From contig JADJXM010000001.1 of assembly GCA_016715865.1 (NCBI GenBank), positions 434,001-498,000 on the forward strand: a stretch of DNA of 64,000 bases, given 5' to 3'. Source of the DNA: Acidobacteriota bacterium (GTDB lineage Bacteria > Acidobacteriota > Blastocatellia > RBC074). Shown piece by piece: positions 31,544 to 52,751 of this stretch; position 1 is the stretch's first letter; every line of letters begins with the position of its first letter. Made by a program: the position numbers and the translations under genes. The notes beneath the pieces were generated by a model that was not told where the DNA came from, ran no database searches, and saw only the letters and a program-made list of their open reading frames with translations.

Positions 31544-32083
31544 ATGGAGACACAGGACTACAAATTGTCTAATTCAGAGCTCGCTGTGGATAGTGTTGGT
31601 AATCAGGGCAGGCAGTTAAACGGTCTGACGGCGCAACTGGCTGATGAAGTGCGTCCGCCCAATCAGGTTGGCGGACTCCACGCGGCTTTTTCAGAATATG
31701 TACTGAGCTGGTATGAAAGATCGGGCAATGATCTCAATTTCATAAGCACGGGGAGCAGACCGCAGCATCTGGCGCAAGTTTTGGAGATCACGATTTTTCG
31801 TGTTTTTCAGGAGGCGGTGGCCAATATCTTTAAACATTCATTTGCGAGGAATGTGTTCGTCTCAATCGAGGATGCGGATGAATCGATCTCTCTGACGATC
31901 GACGACGATGGTATCGGTTTTGATCCTCATGAGCCTGATTTTTTGCTATTCGGCCCGACCAAATTGGGCTTGAAGGTAATGCGGGAGCGAGTAGCCCATG
32001 TTGGAGGAACACTCAGAATCGATTCGGTCATCGGTAAAGGCACCGGGATCAGAATCCGGATACCTGTCGGGTATGAAGGCTGA
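31544..32083 (+). CDS. Orphan NarX/DegS-type histidine-kinase ATPase domain
   Basis: 179 residues. Only the end of a histidine kinase is present: a helical segment (GGLHAAFSEYVLSWYERSGN) like the linker before the ATPase in the HisKA_3 class, then the N box (FRVFQEAVANIFKHSFA, about residues 90-106), the G1 box DDDGIGFD and the G2 region LGLKVMRERVAHVGGTLRID. No phospho-acceptor His domain, sensor or membrane helix precedes it, and no response regulator is nearby. GGAAGG at 31533-31538 supports the ATG at 31544. It may be a functional stand-alone ATPase, such as an anti-sigma-type kinase, or the remnant of a larger kinase; the G boxes are intact. A hairpin at 32114 follows. Confidence 0.8.
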   Translation: METQDYKLSNSELAVDSVGNQGRQLNGLTAQLADEVRPPNQVGGLHAAFSEYVLSWYERSGNDLNFISTGSRPQHLAQVLEITIFRVFQEAVANIFKHSFARNVFVSIEDADESISLTIDDDGIGFDPHEPDFLLFGPTKLGLKVMRERVAHVGGTLRIDSVIGKGTGIRIRIPVGYEG

Positions 32084-32113
32084 CATTATCCTATACTCGA
32101 ATTACACGGAATT

Positions 32114-32147
32114 CCGGGAGCGCGGGCTGGAAGCATGCGCTCCCGGG
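32114..32147 (+). terminator. GC-rich hairpin of the GGCTGGAAGC repeat family
   Basis: CCGGGAGCGC (32114-32123) pairs perfectly with GCGCTCCCGG (32137-32146); the loop holds GGGCTGGAAGCAT. There is no T-run. The words GGCTGGAAGC and GCGCTCCC recur in altered form at 48568-48590, so this is probably one copy of a dispersed genomic repeat that may also act as a terminator after the HATPase gene. Confidence 0.65.
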
Positions 32148-32278
32148 AAGGCGATCATCACCGATCCTGATCCTGATCAGTCAGGGGGAGAGGTCTGAAC
32201 AAAAAGAATGAATGACTGGCGTTGACAAGTTTCTCGGGTTTACAATGTGTCGGCAACTGAAAAATTGTCGACATAACC

Positions 32279-34210
32279 ATGAATATCCTTTCACTAGATA
32301 ATGTCAGTAAAACCTTCGGAATTAAGCCACTCTTTGAAGCCGTCACATTCAGCATAGATGGTACTGATAAAACAGGCGTCATCGGGGTCAATGGGGCAGG
32401 CAAATCGACATTGCTCAAAGTCATAGCCGGCGAAGAGCAATGCGATTCCGGGCGCGTCGTCCTGACTAAGGACAAGGTCGTCACCTATCTTTCGCAGAAT
32501 CCTGCGTACAATCCGGATCAAACTGTCATAGAGGCCATCTTCAGCGGCAACAGCGAAACTTTGCGTCAGAAACTTGATCTCCTTCGTCGATACGAAGTCG
32601 CCTGTCACGATCTGGCCGAACAAGGCGGGACCGACGAAAAACTGCTGGCCCTGGTCTCTGACCTCGCCGTCGATCTCGAAACAGATGGCGTCTGGCATCT
32701 GGAGATCGAAGCCAAAGCGATTCTTGCCGAACTGGGCATTACGCAATTCGATGCCGTTATGAGCACGCTTTCCGGCGGTCAGCGCAAACGTGTCGCGCTC
32801 GCGCACAGCCTTTTCATCAAACCCGACCTGCTGATTCTGGACGAGCCTACCAATCATCTCGATGCTGAGACTGTTGAGTGGCTGGAACGATATCTGGCGG
32901 ATTTCAGAGGCGGGCTGCTGCTGGTGACGCATGACCGTTACTTCCTCGATCGAGTTACGAATCGGATTCTCGAAATTGAACGGGGCCGTGTCAGATCGTT
33001 CCCTGGAAATTATGCAAAGTATCTGGAGAAGAAACAGGAGCAGGAAGAACGACTGGCCGTCGAATCGCAGAAGTTGAAACAGATGGCGCGAAGAGAGCTG
33101 GAATGGCTTCGCAGGGGGCCCAAAGCCCGTACTACCAAGGCGAAAGCCCGCGTTGATCGTGCTCGTGAATTGATACAGCAGTCGCGACAACTGGCCGGTG
33201 ATATCGCATCCAGACGCACGCTCGATATCACATTTGATTCGAATCGTCTTGGCAAAAAGATTCTCAGCCTGCATTCCATTTGTAAAAGCTATGGTGACAA
33301 AACGGTCATCAGCGATTTCAGCTATTATTTCAAGCGTGGGGATCGCATAGGTATCATCGGTCCCAACGGCGCCGGCAAGACGACTCTGCTTGAAATCATC
33401 TCGCAAAGACAAAAGCCCGATTCGGGCGAGATCGAAATGGGCGAAACGGTTGTTATTGGTTATTATGATCAGGAGAGCCGGCAGTTCGACGAGTCGCAGC
33501 GATTGATCGATTACGTTAAGGATGTGGCCGAATACATTCGAACTGTGGACGGTGATGTAATCACAGCCAGCCAGATGCTCGATCGGTTTCTTTTTCCGCC
33601 TGCCATGCAGTATCAGACCATTGGCTCTCTTTCGGGCGGTGAACGCCGAAGGCTCTATCTGCTGCGCATTCTGATGAGCGCACCGAATCTGTTGCTGCTT
33701 GACGAGGTTACCAACGATCTTGATATCCCGACCATGATCGCCCTCGAGGATTTTCTGGAGAGCTTCCCCGGCTGTCTGTTAATCGTCAGCCACGACAGGT
33801 ATTTTCTTGATCGGACAATTGATTACATCTTCAGATTCGAAGACGGCGGCTGTATTCGAGAATACCCCGGTGATTACAGCACCTTTCTGGAAATCCGCGA
33901 ACGGGAAAAAGCCGAAGCAGGCTTAACCCCGACAGACAAAAGATCACTTGGCCGTAATTTATCCGCAATCGCTGCAACCGCTGCACAAAATGTGAAGCGC
34001 AAACTGACATTCAAGGAAAAGCGGGAATTCGAAGAGCTTGAAGATCGGATCGCAGTTACTGAAGCTCGTATTTCCCGGCTTGATGCCGAGCTGACGGCAA
34101 ATGGCAGCGATCACGTATTAGTGGCGAGGCTCTATGATGAATTACAGGAGCTCAGGACGAAGTTGGACATCGATCTTGAACGATGGACGGAGCTGGCAGA
34201 ATTGGCTTGA
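32279..34210 (+). CDS. ABC-F ATPase, Uup-like
   Basis: 643 residues with two ABC ATPase domains and no membrane segment, the ABC-F layout; these proteins act on ribosomes or nucleic acids rather than in transport. Domain 1 has Walker A GVNGAGKSTLLKVI, signature LSGGQRKRVALA and Walker B LLILDEPTNHLD. A long charged linker follows (about residues 240-310, EEKQEQEERLAVE-like). Domain 2 has GPNGAGKTTLLEII, LSGGERRRLYLL and LLLLDEVTNDLD. The last 70 residues form a coiled coil (KRKLTFKEKREFEELEDRIA and on), matching the C-terminal DNA-binding coiled coil of Uup. Uup limits precise excision of transposons and interacts with ribosomes in E. coli; the same role here is inferred. The ATG at 32279 has no clear ribosome site. 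A strong terminator follows. Confidence 0.93.
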   Translation: MNILSLDNVSKTFGIKPLFEAVTFSIDGTDKTGVIGVNGAGKSTLLKVIAGEEQCDSGRVVLTKDKVVTYLSQNPAYNPDQTVIEAIFSGNSETLRQKLDLLRRYEVACHDLAEQGGTDEKLLALVSDLAVDLETDGVWHLEIEAKAILAELGITQFDAVMSTLSGGQRKRVALAHSLFIKPDLLILDEPTNHLDAETVEWLERYLADFRGGLLLVTHDRYFLDRVTNRILEIERGRVRSFPGNYAKYLEKKQEQEERLAVESQKLKQMARRELEWLRRGPKARTTKAKARVDRARELIQQSRQLAGDIASRRTLDITFDSNRLGKKILSLHSICKSYGDKTVISDFSYYFKRGDRIGIIGPNGAGKTTLLEIISQRQKPDSGEIEMGETVVIGYYDQESRQFDESQRLIDYVKDVAEYIRTVDGDVITASQMLDRFLFPPAMQYQTIGSLSGGERRRLYLLRILMSAPNLLLLDEVTNDLDIPTMIALEDFLESFPGCLLIVSHDRYFLDRTIDYIFRFEDGGCIREYPGDYSTFLEIREREKAEAGLTPTDKRSLGRNLSAIAATAAQNVKRKLTFKEKREFEELEDRIAVTEARISRLDAELTANGSDHVLVARLYDELQELRTKLDIDLERWTELAELA

Positions 34211-34213
34211 ACT

Positions 34214-34272
34214 GCCGTAACAGAAAAGCCCGACAGTATCTAATTTATACTGTCGGGCTTTTCTGTTTACGG
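34214..34272. terminator. Strong bidirectional terminator
   Basis: A 20-bp perfect stem: ACAGAAAAGCCCGACAGTAT (34220-34239) and ATACTGTCGGGCTTTTCTGT (34247-34266), seven-base loop, extended by CCGTAA/TTACGG with one bulge. The T's within the stem serve either direction. It separates the convergent ABC-F and giant repeat-protein genes. Confidence 0.95.
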
Positions 34273-34285
34273 CGACTCGATTTGC

Positions 34286-41318
<7,033 letters not shown>

Positions 41319-41808
41319 TAAACTACTCCTGAATTTAAAGAACTAGCAATTTAAAATCGCTATCATGTCATTCTATTAATGACCTGGCGGGCGAGATTCA
41401 CTTATGGCTGATCATAGCTCGCATTTTACCTCGAATCCAGAAGCTGAGAATTACTTCAGGATCATCCTGATCCCTTTCCCTCTTGTAACCATAAACGAGA
41501 TTATCGTTACATTTTAGAGAAAATCCAAACCCAATATTTCACTATATGTATCAATGTACATCGTACATGAGGACCATTTTATTAAATTAATCCAGCATAT
41601 TTGGGTTAAAATTAGAAAGTGCCAATGGGCAGGATGCTGATGTAGTAGTTGCGGTGGAACTGGTGCAATGCGGTAAGTCAATGTATATCAGAATATTGCG
41701 ATTGCTGATATTAAGCGATTTGTTAAGGTTAAATTGATCTGATAAAGAGATCCGGGCACCAGATGAAATGGCACCCGGATAGGCTAATAGTGTGACTACC
41801 ATGTAGAA
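41319..41808. other. Gap upstream of the giant repeat gene
   Basis: 490 A+T-rich bases. The part next to 41318 should hold the promoter and ribosome site of the minus-strand giant gene. A 71-codon frame at 41587-41802 has a low-complexity Ser/Thr/Asn composition and no ribosome site; I do not call it a gene. No RNA gene or terminator could be supported, although the region directly follows the stop of the second giant gene's predecessor in transcription order. Confidence 0.4.
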
Positions 41809-47187
<5,379 letters not shown>

Positions 47188-47392
47188 ATTTCACCTGCAT
47201 TAAATCGATGTTTCGGGTCAGGGCGCCCGGCTTTTTTGGACACACTTGTGACAGGGCGATCTCCCGGTCACCCGGCAACTCACTCACGCCAATTCATGGT
47301 TTTTCGAAGGTTTAGACGATTACCGCGAAGGCTATTTGTTGGATGGTCAGTTATTTTTGATGAATAATTGCCTGAATAAGGGAAGCGTTTAT

Positions 47393-48757
47393 ATGGATGG
47401 ACAAGCTTTGGTCTATTGCGAGGGCTTTTTTGGCACACCTGTCGGAAAGACAGCCAACGGGCTGGTCAGGTTCACTGCCAGATATGAAGTTAAGGGTGTG
47501 ATCGATTCGACGCTGCGTGGTCGTGATGCCGGAGAGGTTCTTGATGGAAAACGCTGTGGAATTCCGATCTTCGGGAGTCTGGATGAGGCGGCCGCTGCTT
47601 TGCAGGGAATCAGGCCGGTTTTCATCATTGGCCTTGCTCCAGATGGCGGGAAATTGCCTGAATCGGCGCGCGAAGCGGTCAAAAACGCGATCGAACTGGG
47701 GATGCCGATCGTCAGCGGGCTGCACCAGTTCCTCTCCGAGGACCCTGAATTTGCCGATCTGGCAACGAGGTACGGGGTTGTTATAAAGGATGTCCGCCGC
47801 CCCCCGGACCGGTCACAACTCCACTTCTTCACCGGCAAAATTGAGGAAGTAAAAGCATTGAAGATAGCTGTTCTCGGCACTGATTCCGCGATCGGCAAAC
47901 GAACCACCGCTGTCAAACTCGCTCAGGAATTAAATCAGGCAGGTATTAAAACGGAGATGATCGGTACAGGACAGACCTCCTGGCTGCAGGGGACCAGATA
48001 TGGAATCCTGCTCGACTCGATGATCAACGACTTCGTCACCGGAGAGATCGAGCATGCCATTTATGAGGCTTATATGAATGAAGAGCCGGAGGTGATATTG
48101 CTCGAAGGTCAGGGAAGCATCGCGCATCCGGCATATCCAGGAGGGTTCGAGTTGATCGCTGCCGGAAGGGTTGACGGCGTCATACTTCAACACGCTCCGA
48201 ACCGGCAGGTATACGACGGATTTAACGCCTACCCGATCGGATCGCTCGATCGTGAGATAAAAATCATCGAATTGCTCTCCCGGAATCCGGTCATCGCCCT
48301 GACGATCAACCACGAGGGGATGTCGGAAGATGAAGTACGCAGGACTGTCCTGGATTACGAATCGAAATACGAAAGACCGGCGACCGATGTCCTCCTGGAC
48401 GGTTGCGACAAGCTGGTGGATGTGATCAGGAAGATGCTCTCGCGGAATCGGTTGAGAGCCATGGACGCACCAGCCCATGTGGAACCTGAGGCAACATCAC
48501 CTCTCCTGAACAACACACCCTTAACTAATCTGGAAGGAGTCCAATTTCCGTTTATAACTACAAAATGCAGGCTGGAAGCCTGTGCTCCCAGGATTCCGCT
48601 GGAGTCCAGACTAAAATCCCAGGTAAAAAAAAGAGCGTGGATCCAAGACCCACGCCCCTGTTTATTAATCAGGATATGTCGACCGGAGGCCGGCGTCCCA
48701 TTACTTCTTCATGAACTTGTCAGCGCTCAGTTTGGGATTGATCTTAATCTTGGATAG
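47393..48757 (+). CDS. DUF1611-family protein with 3' readthrough
   Basis: 454 residues from the ATG at 47393 (MDGQALVYCEGFFGTPVGKT); the family (DUF1611, including DgcN) is usually about 340-390. The N-terminal half is a Rossmann-like domain (IPIFGSLDEAAAAL, PVFIIGLAPDGGKLP). The C-terminal half is a P-loop domain: ILLEGQGSIAHPAYPG and VLGTDSAIGKRTTAVKLA (Walker A GTDSAIGKRT), NRQVYDGFNAYPIGSL. DgcN acts in D-amino-acid catabolism; some members are tied to cell-wall D-glutamate/L-Ala-L/D-Glu handling, so function here is inferred. The last ~85 residues run through an intergenic GGCTGGAAGC repeat and into the next gene, so the natural end may be earlier. Confidence 0.85.
   Translation: MDGQALVYCEGFFGTPVGKTANGLVRFTARYEVKGVIDSTLRGRDAGEVLDGKRCGIPIFGSLDEAAAALQGIRPVFIIGLAPDGGKLPESAREAVKNAIELGMPIVSGLHQFLSEDPEFADLATRYGVVIKDVRRPPDRSQLHFFTGKIEEVKALKIAVLGTDSAIGKRTTAVKLAQELNQAGIKTEMIGTGQTSWLQGTRYGILLDSMINDFVTGEIEHAIYEAYMNEEPEVILLEGQGSIAHPAYPGGFELIAAGRVDGVILQHAPNRQVYDGFNAYPIGSLDREIKIIELLSRNPVIALTINHEGMSEDEVRRTVLDYESKYERPATDVLLDGCDKLVDVIRKMLSRNRLRAMDAPAHVEPEATSPLLNNTPLTNLEGVQFPFITTKCRLEACAPRIPLESRLKSQVKKRAWIQDPRPCLLIRICRPEAGVPLLLHELVSAQFGIDLNLG
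48564..48655 (-). terminator. GGCTGGAAGC repeat and minus-strand terminator
   Basis: GCAGGCTGGAAGCCTGTGCT (from 48569) is a copy of a dispersed repeat (stem AGGC/GCCT) related to 32114-32147. Next to it a hairpin GCGTGG (48635-48640)/CCACGC (48650-48655) is followed on the minus strand by a run of T's (48624-48632), a good terminator for the Gln/Gly-rich gene at 48701-49747. Confidence 0.7.
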
Positions 48758-49747
48758 TTCCCATTCCTCGTTCGGCGTGCCACCTTCGATCTTGGTTATT
48801 CTGCCGGGAAGGTTGAAGCCGCCTTCCTTCCTGTATTCGCTGAATGCCCAGCGATAATCGACCTCGGGAGAGTTCTGGAAAGCCTCCTGGGCCTGTTGCA
48901 TGCGGCGCTCCCGCTCCTCCGGAGTCATCTCGGGACGCTGACCCTGTTGTCCCTGCTGACCCTGAGGTGCTGCCTGCCCTTGCGGACGCGCAGCGCCCTG
49001 ACCTTGCTGACCTTGAGGCCTTTGCTGGCTTCCCTGACCGGCCTGACCACCCTGACCGGGGGGGCGACCGCCGCCGCGACGCATTGATTTGGCTTTGTAG
49101 CCCAATCCGATGAGCAGCTTTGTTTCCTGATCGATATAGATTCGTGTCACAGCTCCATCTGATGATTTGCCGTCGATTACGTGCAGTTTGCTGCCTTCCG
49201 GACCCGGGGCTTCCCCGATGTATGCAAAAGTCATCTCAGAGGCAGCCGGCGGAGTGAGCAGGATGCCAAGCATTACCATGACCAGTTCGCGCCTCTGCTG
49301 GACCTGCATATATTCGCCCATCGGATTGTTCGGCCCGCCAGGCCCGCCGGCCATTCCCATAAATCGGCCTCCGCGTCCGCCACCCGGCCCTCCGCCCATC
49401 GACATCGAAGGGATGAAATCGTTCCACATCTCCTTGCCGTTGAGCGCATTGACCACCGTCGCAAATGTGCTGATCGTCGTCTTCTTGATCTTGTCCGGCA
49501 TGAGCATATCGATCTCGAGCTCGCTCTCCATCTGGCGATCTCCGAATGTCTGACGGACTGTCCCTGCCACTGTCAGCCCCTGCAGCGATTTGAACTTCGA
49601 TTCACTGGCGACAGCTGCCCTCGCCTGCTTCATTATCTCTTCCGCTTTTGCGGCCGAATCCTGCGCCATTGCTGCCGACGACAGACTCGCAACCATGCAT
49701 ATACCGGCGCAAATCCCGGCCACAATGACGTTTACCTTCTTTAACAT
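48701..49747 (-). CDS. Secreted protein with Gln/Gly/Pro-rich linker
   Basis: 348 residues. GGAGGAG lies just before the ATG at 49745-49747. Signal peptide MLKKVNVIVAGICAGICMVA, cut near AMAQD. The N-terminal 210 residues contain SLQGLTVAGTVRQTFGDRQ and MLMPDKIKKTTIS, the pattern of beta-sheet proteins that resemble LolA-type or DUF4292-like lipid carriers (an inference from general pattern). A low-complexity insert rich in Gln, Gly, Pro and Arg spans about residues 235-290, followed by a conserved-looking end (YRWAFSEYRKEGGFNLPGRI). A Gly/Met-rich loop (GGGPGGGRGGRFMGMAGGPG) lies around 125-145. Related secreted proteins occur in many copies in Acidobacteriota. It is convergent with the DUF1611 gene, whose frame overlaps its end. 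Confidence 0.7.
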   Translation of the reverse strand: MLKKVNVIVAGICAGICMVASLSSAAMAQDSAAKAEEIMKQARAAVASESKFKSLQGLTVAGTVRQTFGDRQMESELEIDMLMPDKIKKTTISTFATVVNALNGKEMWNDFIPSMSMGGGPGGGRGGRFMGMAGGPGGPNNPMGEYMQVQQRRELVMVMLGILLTPPAASEMTFAYIGEAPGPEGSKLHVIDGKSSDGAVTRIYIDQETKLLIGLGYKAKSMRRGGGRPPGQGGQAGQGSQQRPQGQQGQGAARPQGQAAPQGQQGQQGQRPEMTPEERERRMQQAQEAFQNSPEVDYRWAFSEYRKEGGFNLPGRITKIEGGTPNEEWELSKIKINPKLSADKFMKK

Positions 49748-49904
49748 TTTCTAACTCCTCCCCAGTATCTGTATTCTTCCAATATCAAACCGTGAAATTG
49801 TCATCTCGCCAATTTTTCACTACCCTACAAGACATTCCGGATCGGATTTCGGTTTCATTTAGTTTCCGGTCGCCAGTGGTAATACCTGGCCTATCGAGAG
49901 GGGG

Positions 49905-50015
49905 AAATTTTTCTCAGGATTTACAGGATTAAATAAGTACATTGAACACCGATCTGAATATCCCCGGGACATAATCCTGTTAATCCTGTAAAATCCTGTA
50001 AATCCCGTGGAAATT
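49905..50015. repeat. Inverted repeat built on CAGGATT
   Basis: The left arm (49905-49931, AAATTTTTCTCAGGATTTAC then AGGATTA) is mirrored by the right arm (49972-50015), whose reverse complement carries GGGATTTACAGGATTTTACA then GGATTAACAGGATTA. It sits between the divergent Gln/Gly-rich gene and der. Confidence 0.75.
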
Positions 50016-50050
50016 TTTCTTTCCTCTATATACTGAATAGAGCTGCGACA

Positions 50051-50077
50051 GGAAACTGGGAACTGGAAACTGGAAAC
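50051..50077 (+). repeat. GGAAACT repeat in front of der
   Basis: GGAAACTGGGAACTGGAAAC then TGGAAAC: three copies of the GGAAACT word that builds the inverted repeats at 6473-6610 and 21994-22113. It ends eight bases before the der start codon and occupies the place of the ribosome site. Confidence 0.6.
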
Positions 50078-50084
50078 AATATCT

Positions 50085-51449
50085 ATGTCATCGACAGAAG
50101 AGGCAAAACGCGAGTTGCCGCTGGTGGCCATCATCGGCCGTCCAAACGTCGGCAAGTCCACATTATTCAATCGTTTAATCGGCGCGCGGAGGTCGATCGT
50201 CGGAGATCTGCCTGGCATTACGAGGGACCGTATTTACGGGCAGGCTGAATGGCAGGGGCGGAACTTTCGCGTTGTGGATACGGGTGGGATTGTACCCGAT
50301 GATGAGGCGCTCATCCCGGCCAACATCTTCAAACAGGCCCGGACGGCAATTGAAGAGGCTGAATTGTTGCTCTTCATAGTCGATGCGCGCGAGGGAGTGA
50401 CTCCGCTCGACCTCGATATCTCACGGATTATGCGAACGCTTCACAAGCCTGTGCTGGTCGTTGCCAATAAGGCCGATTCCGTTCGCATCGCTGAGTTGAC
50501 GGGTGAATTCCATCAATTCGGGTATGAAGACGTCTATCCGCTTTCAGCCGAGCATGGCGGAGGGATTGGAGAACTGCTTGACGCCATAACCGAACGGCTG
50601 CCTGAGGTCGAGCAGGATGAGAAGGAAGGGCGGGACATCAATGTGGCGATCATCGGTCGTCCGAACGTCGGCAAATCATCGCTCATCAACAAGCTGCTCG
50701 GTGAGGAGCGCGTCATCGTTTCGCCCATTCCCGGAACGACTCGTGACGCGGTCGACAGCCTGGTCGAGACCATCGACGAGGAGCATGGCCAGATTCGCAT
50801 GCGGCTGATCGATACCGCTGGAATCCGTCGCAAAGGTAAGACCACCGAGATGGCCGAGAAGCTTTCGGTCGTCATGGCGCGCAAGCATATCGAACGGGCC
50901 GATGTCGTTCTGCTGGTCATCGATGCCATCGAGGGAGTCACCGCGCTCGATGCCAATATCGCCGGCTATGCCCATGAGGCCGGGCGTTCGGTCATCATCA
51001 TCGTCAATAAATGGGATGCCGTCGAAAAGGACACCTACACGACAAATGAATACGAGCAGAAGATTCGAGACACCATGAAGTTTCTCGATTATGCCCCGAT
51101 CATCTTCATCTCTGCTTTGACCGGCCAGCGACTGGTCAGGCTGCCGGCGCTTATCGCGCGTGCACATAAGGCGCGCAACATGCGCATCACGACCGGGCAG
51201 CTCAATCAGTTCTTTCATGAACATCTGGATCAGCCCCGCGCGACGATTTCCGCCCGCAGCCGGCTCAAGGTGCTCTACCTGACTCAGGCAGGCATTCGGC
51301 CGCCGACCTTTGTCGTCTTCACCAGCGGAACGAGAGCCAAACTGCATTTTTCATACGAGCGTTATCTTATCAACAGGCTCCGGGAGTCCTTCGATTTCTT
51401 CGCCACTCCAATTCGGATCAAGCAGAAGAGCCGCACCAGGAAATCGTAA
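50085..51449 (+). CDS. der: Ribosome-associated GTPase Der (EngA)
   Basis: 454 residues, normal for Der, which has two GTPase domains and a KH-like end and is needed for 50S subunit maturation. Domain 1: P-loop GRPNVGKSTLFNRL, DTGG, NKAD. Domain 2: GRPNVGKSSLINKL (about residue 188), DTAG, NKWD. The C-terminal KH-like part ends FSYERYLINRLRESFDFFAT and a basic tail. The start at 50085 follows a GGAAACT repeat rather than a clear ribosome site. tgt begins immediately after its stop, so the two are cotranscribed; yajC, secD and secF follow on the same strand. Confidence 0.97.
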   Translation: MSSTEEAKRELPLVAIIGRPNVGKSTLFNRLIGARRSIVGDLPGITRDRIYGQAEWQGRNFRVVDTGGIVPDDEALIPANIFKQARTAIEEAELLLFIVDAREGVTPLDLDISRIMRTLHKPVLVVANKADSVRIAELTGEFHQFGYEDVYPLSAEHGGGIGELLDAITERLPEVEQDEKEGRDINVAIIGRPNVGKSSLINKLLGEERVIVSPIPGTTRDAVDSLVETIDEEHGQIRMRLIDTAGIRRKGKTTEMAEKLSVVMARKHIERADVVLLVIDAIEGVTALDANIAGYAHEAGRSVIIIVNKWDAVEKDTYTTNEYEQKIRDTMKFLDYAPIIFISALTGQRLVRLPALIARAHKARNMRITTGQLNQFFHEHLDQPRATISARSRLKVLYLTQAGIRPPTFVVFTSGTRAKLHFSYERYLINRLRESFDFFATPIRIKQKSRTRKS

Positions 51450-52595
51450 TTGGAACAACTGTCATTTCAAATTGAATACCTGGATCGCGAGACACAGGCG
51501 CGCGCCGGTCGAATCGAGACGGCGCACGGCATCATTGAGACTCCTGTCTTCATGCCGGTCGGGACGGCCGGGACCGTCAAGGCGATAACACAGGAGATGC
51601 TCGAACAACTGGATGCGCGGATCATCCTCGGCAATACCTATCACCTCTTCCTGCGCCCGGGGCACGAGACGATCTTCAATCTCGGAGGGCTTCATCGCTT
51701 CATCGCATGGGACCGCTCGATTTTGACCGACAGCGGCGGTTACCAGGTCTTCAGCCTTGGCGATCTGCGCAAGATCAGAGAAGAAGGCGTGGAATTCCGA
51801 TCGCATCTGGACGGCTCGAAGTGTTTCATATCGCCTGAAGTCTCGATGCGGATTCAACATGCTCTCGGGTCCGATATCGTTATGGCCTTTGACGAATGCA
51901 CGCCATATCCCGCCACAATGCAGGAGGCCCGAAAGTCGCTCGAACTGACGACTCGATGGGCGCATCGTTCGCGCAGTGAATTCAATCTGCTCAAAGGGAC
52001 GCCGCTATCGACATGCCGCGCGCCTTCGCTCTTCGGTATCATCCAGGGCGGCGTCTATGCAGATCTGCGCCGCGAAAGCCTCGATCAGTTGCTCGAAACA
52101 GGTTTCGAGGGCTATGCCATCGGAGGACTCAGCGTCGGGGAAGAGAAGGCACACATGTACGATACCGTCGAATTCATCGCGCCGCTCATGCCGACAGACA
52201 AGCCCAGATACCTCATGGGCGTCGGGACTCCCGAGGACCTTGTCGAATCGGTCGCGCGTGGAGTCGACATGTTTGATTGCGTGATGCCGACGCGCAACGC
52301 CCGCAATGGACAGGTCTTCACTTCAGCCGGAAAGCTCAACATTCGCAACGCACGGTATGCCGCCGACCAGGCCCCTCTCGACCAGTCGTGCGAATGCGCC
52401 GTCTGCCGCCGCTACAGCCGGGCTTATATCCGCCATCTCTACAATTCCGGAGAGATCCTCGCCGCCACTCTCTGCTCGTATCACAACATCGCCTTCTACC
52501 TTGACACCATGCGACAGATCAGGCAATCTATTGCACTTGGCGAATTCACCGGTTTTCGTAAACGGTTTCTGGAAAGCTATAATCATCAGAACTGA
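51450..52595 (+). CDS. tgt: tRNA-guanine transglycosylase
   Basis: 381 residues. Tgt exchanges guanine-34 for the queuosine precursor preQ1 in tRNAs for Asp, Asn, His and Tyr. Start TTG 51450 lies right after the der stop (TAA at 51447-51449) with AGGAAA nearby; the next Met is within the conserved region, so TTG is the best start. Visible: ETPVFMPVGTAGTVKAIT, GNTYHLFLRPG, the catalytic Asp in LTDSGGYQVFSL, DECTPYP, GGLSVGE, YLMGVGTPEDLV, FDCVMPTRNARNG with the nucleophilic Asp, and the zinc site CECAVCRRYSRAYIRHL. Neighbouring yajC and secDF in the same order is the common bacterial arrangement (tgt-yajC-secD-secF). Confidence 0.97.
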   Translation: MEQLSFQIEYLDRETQARAGRIETAHGIIETPVFMPVGTAGTVKAITQEMLEQLDARIILGNTYHLFLRPGHETIFNLGGLHRFIAWDRSILTDSGGYQVFSLGDLRKIREEGVEFRSHLDGSKCFISPEVSMRIQHALGSDIVMAFDECTPYPATMQEARKSLELTTRWAHRSRSEFNLLKGTPLSTCRAPSLFGIIQGGVYADLRRESLDQLLETGFEGYAIGGLSVGEEKAHMYDTVEFIAPLMPTDKPRYLMGVGTPEDLVESVARGVDMFDCVMPTRNARNGQVFTSAGKLNIRNARYAADQAPLDQSCECAVCRRYSRAYIRHLYNSGEILAATLCSYHNIAFYLDTMRQIRQSIALGEFTGFRKRFLESYNHQN

Positions 52596-52601
52596 TTCCA
52601 G

Positions 52602-52649
52602 ATTGTGAAGCTGAATTGTGAAGTTGAATTGTGAAGCTGAATTGTGAAG
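52602..52649 (+). repeat. 13-bp tandem repeat
   Basis: The unit ATTGTGAAGYTGA is repeated about 3.7 times between tgt and yajC. No other copy is seen in the window. Confidence 0.85.
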
Positions 52650-52751
52650 ATCGATGATTGAGTCAGGTCTCGGCAGGTTTCCGGGTATGCTAATTAATCG
52701 CATCGGAAATCGCCGGACAACAATTCCTAGAAAAGGTTGACCCCCCTGGTA

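Noticed and set aside
32294..33412. 372-codon minus-strand open frame
   Set aside because: Antisense to the ABC-F gene with its intact Walker motifs.
41587..41802. 71-codon minus-strand open frame between the two giant genes
   Set aside because: Low-complexity Ser/Thr/Asn sequence without ribosome site or membrane signal.
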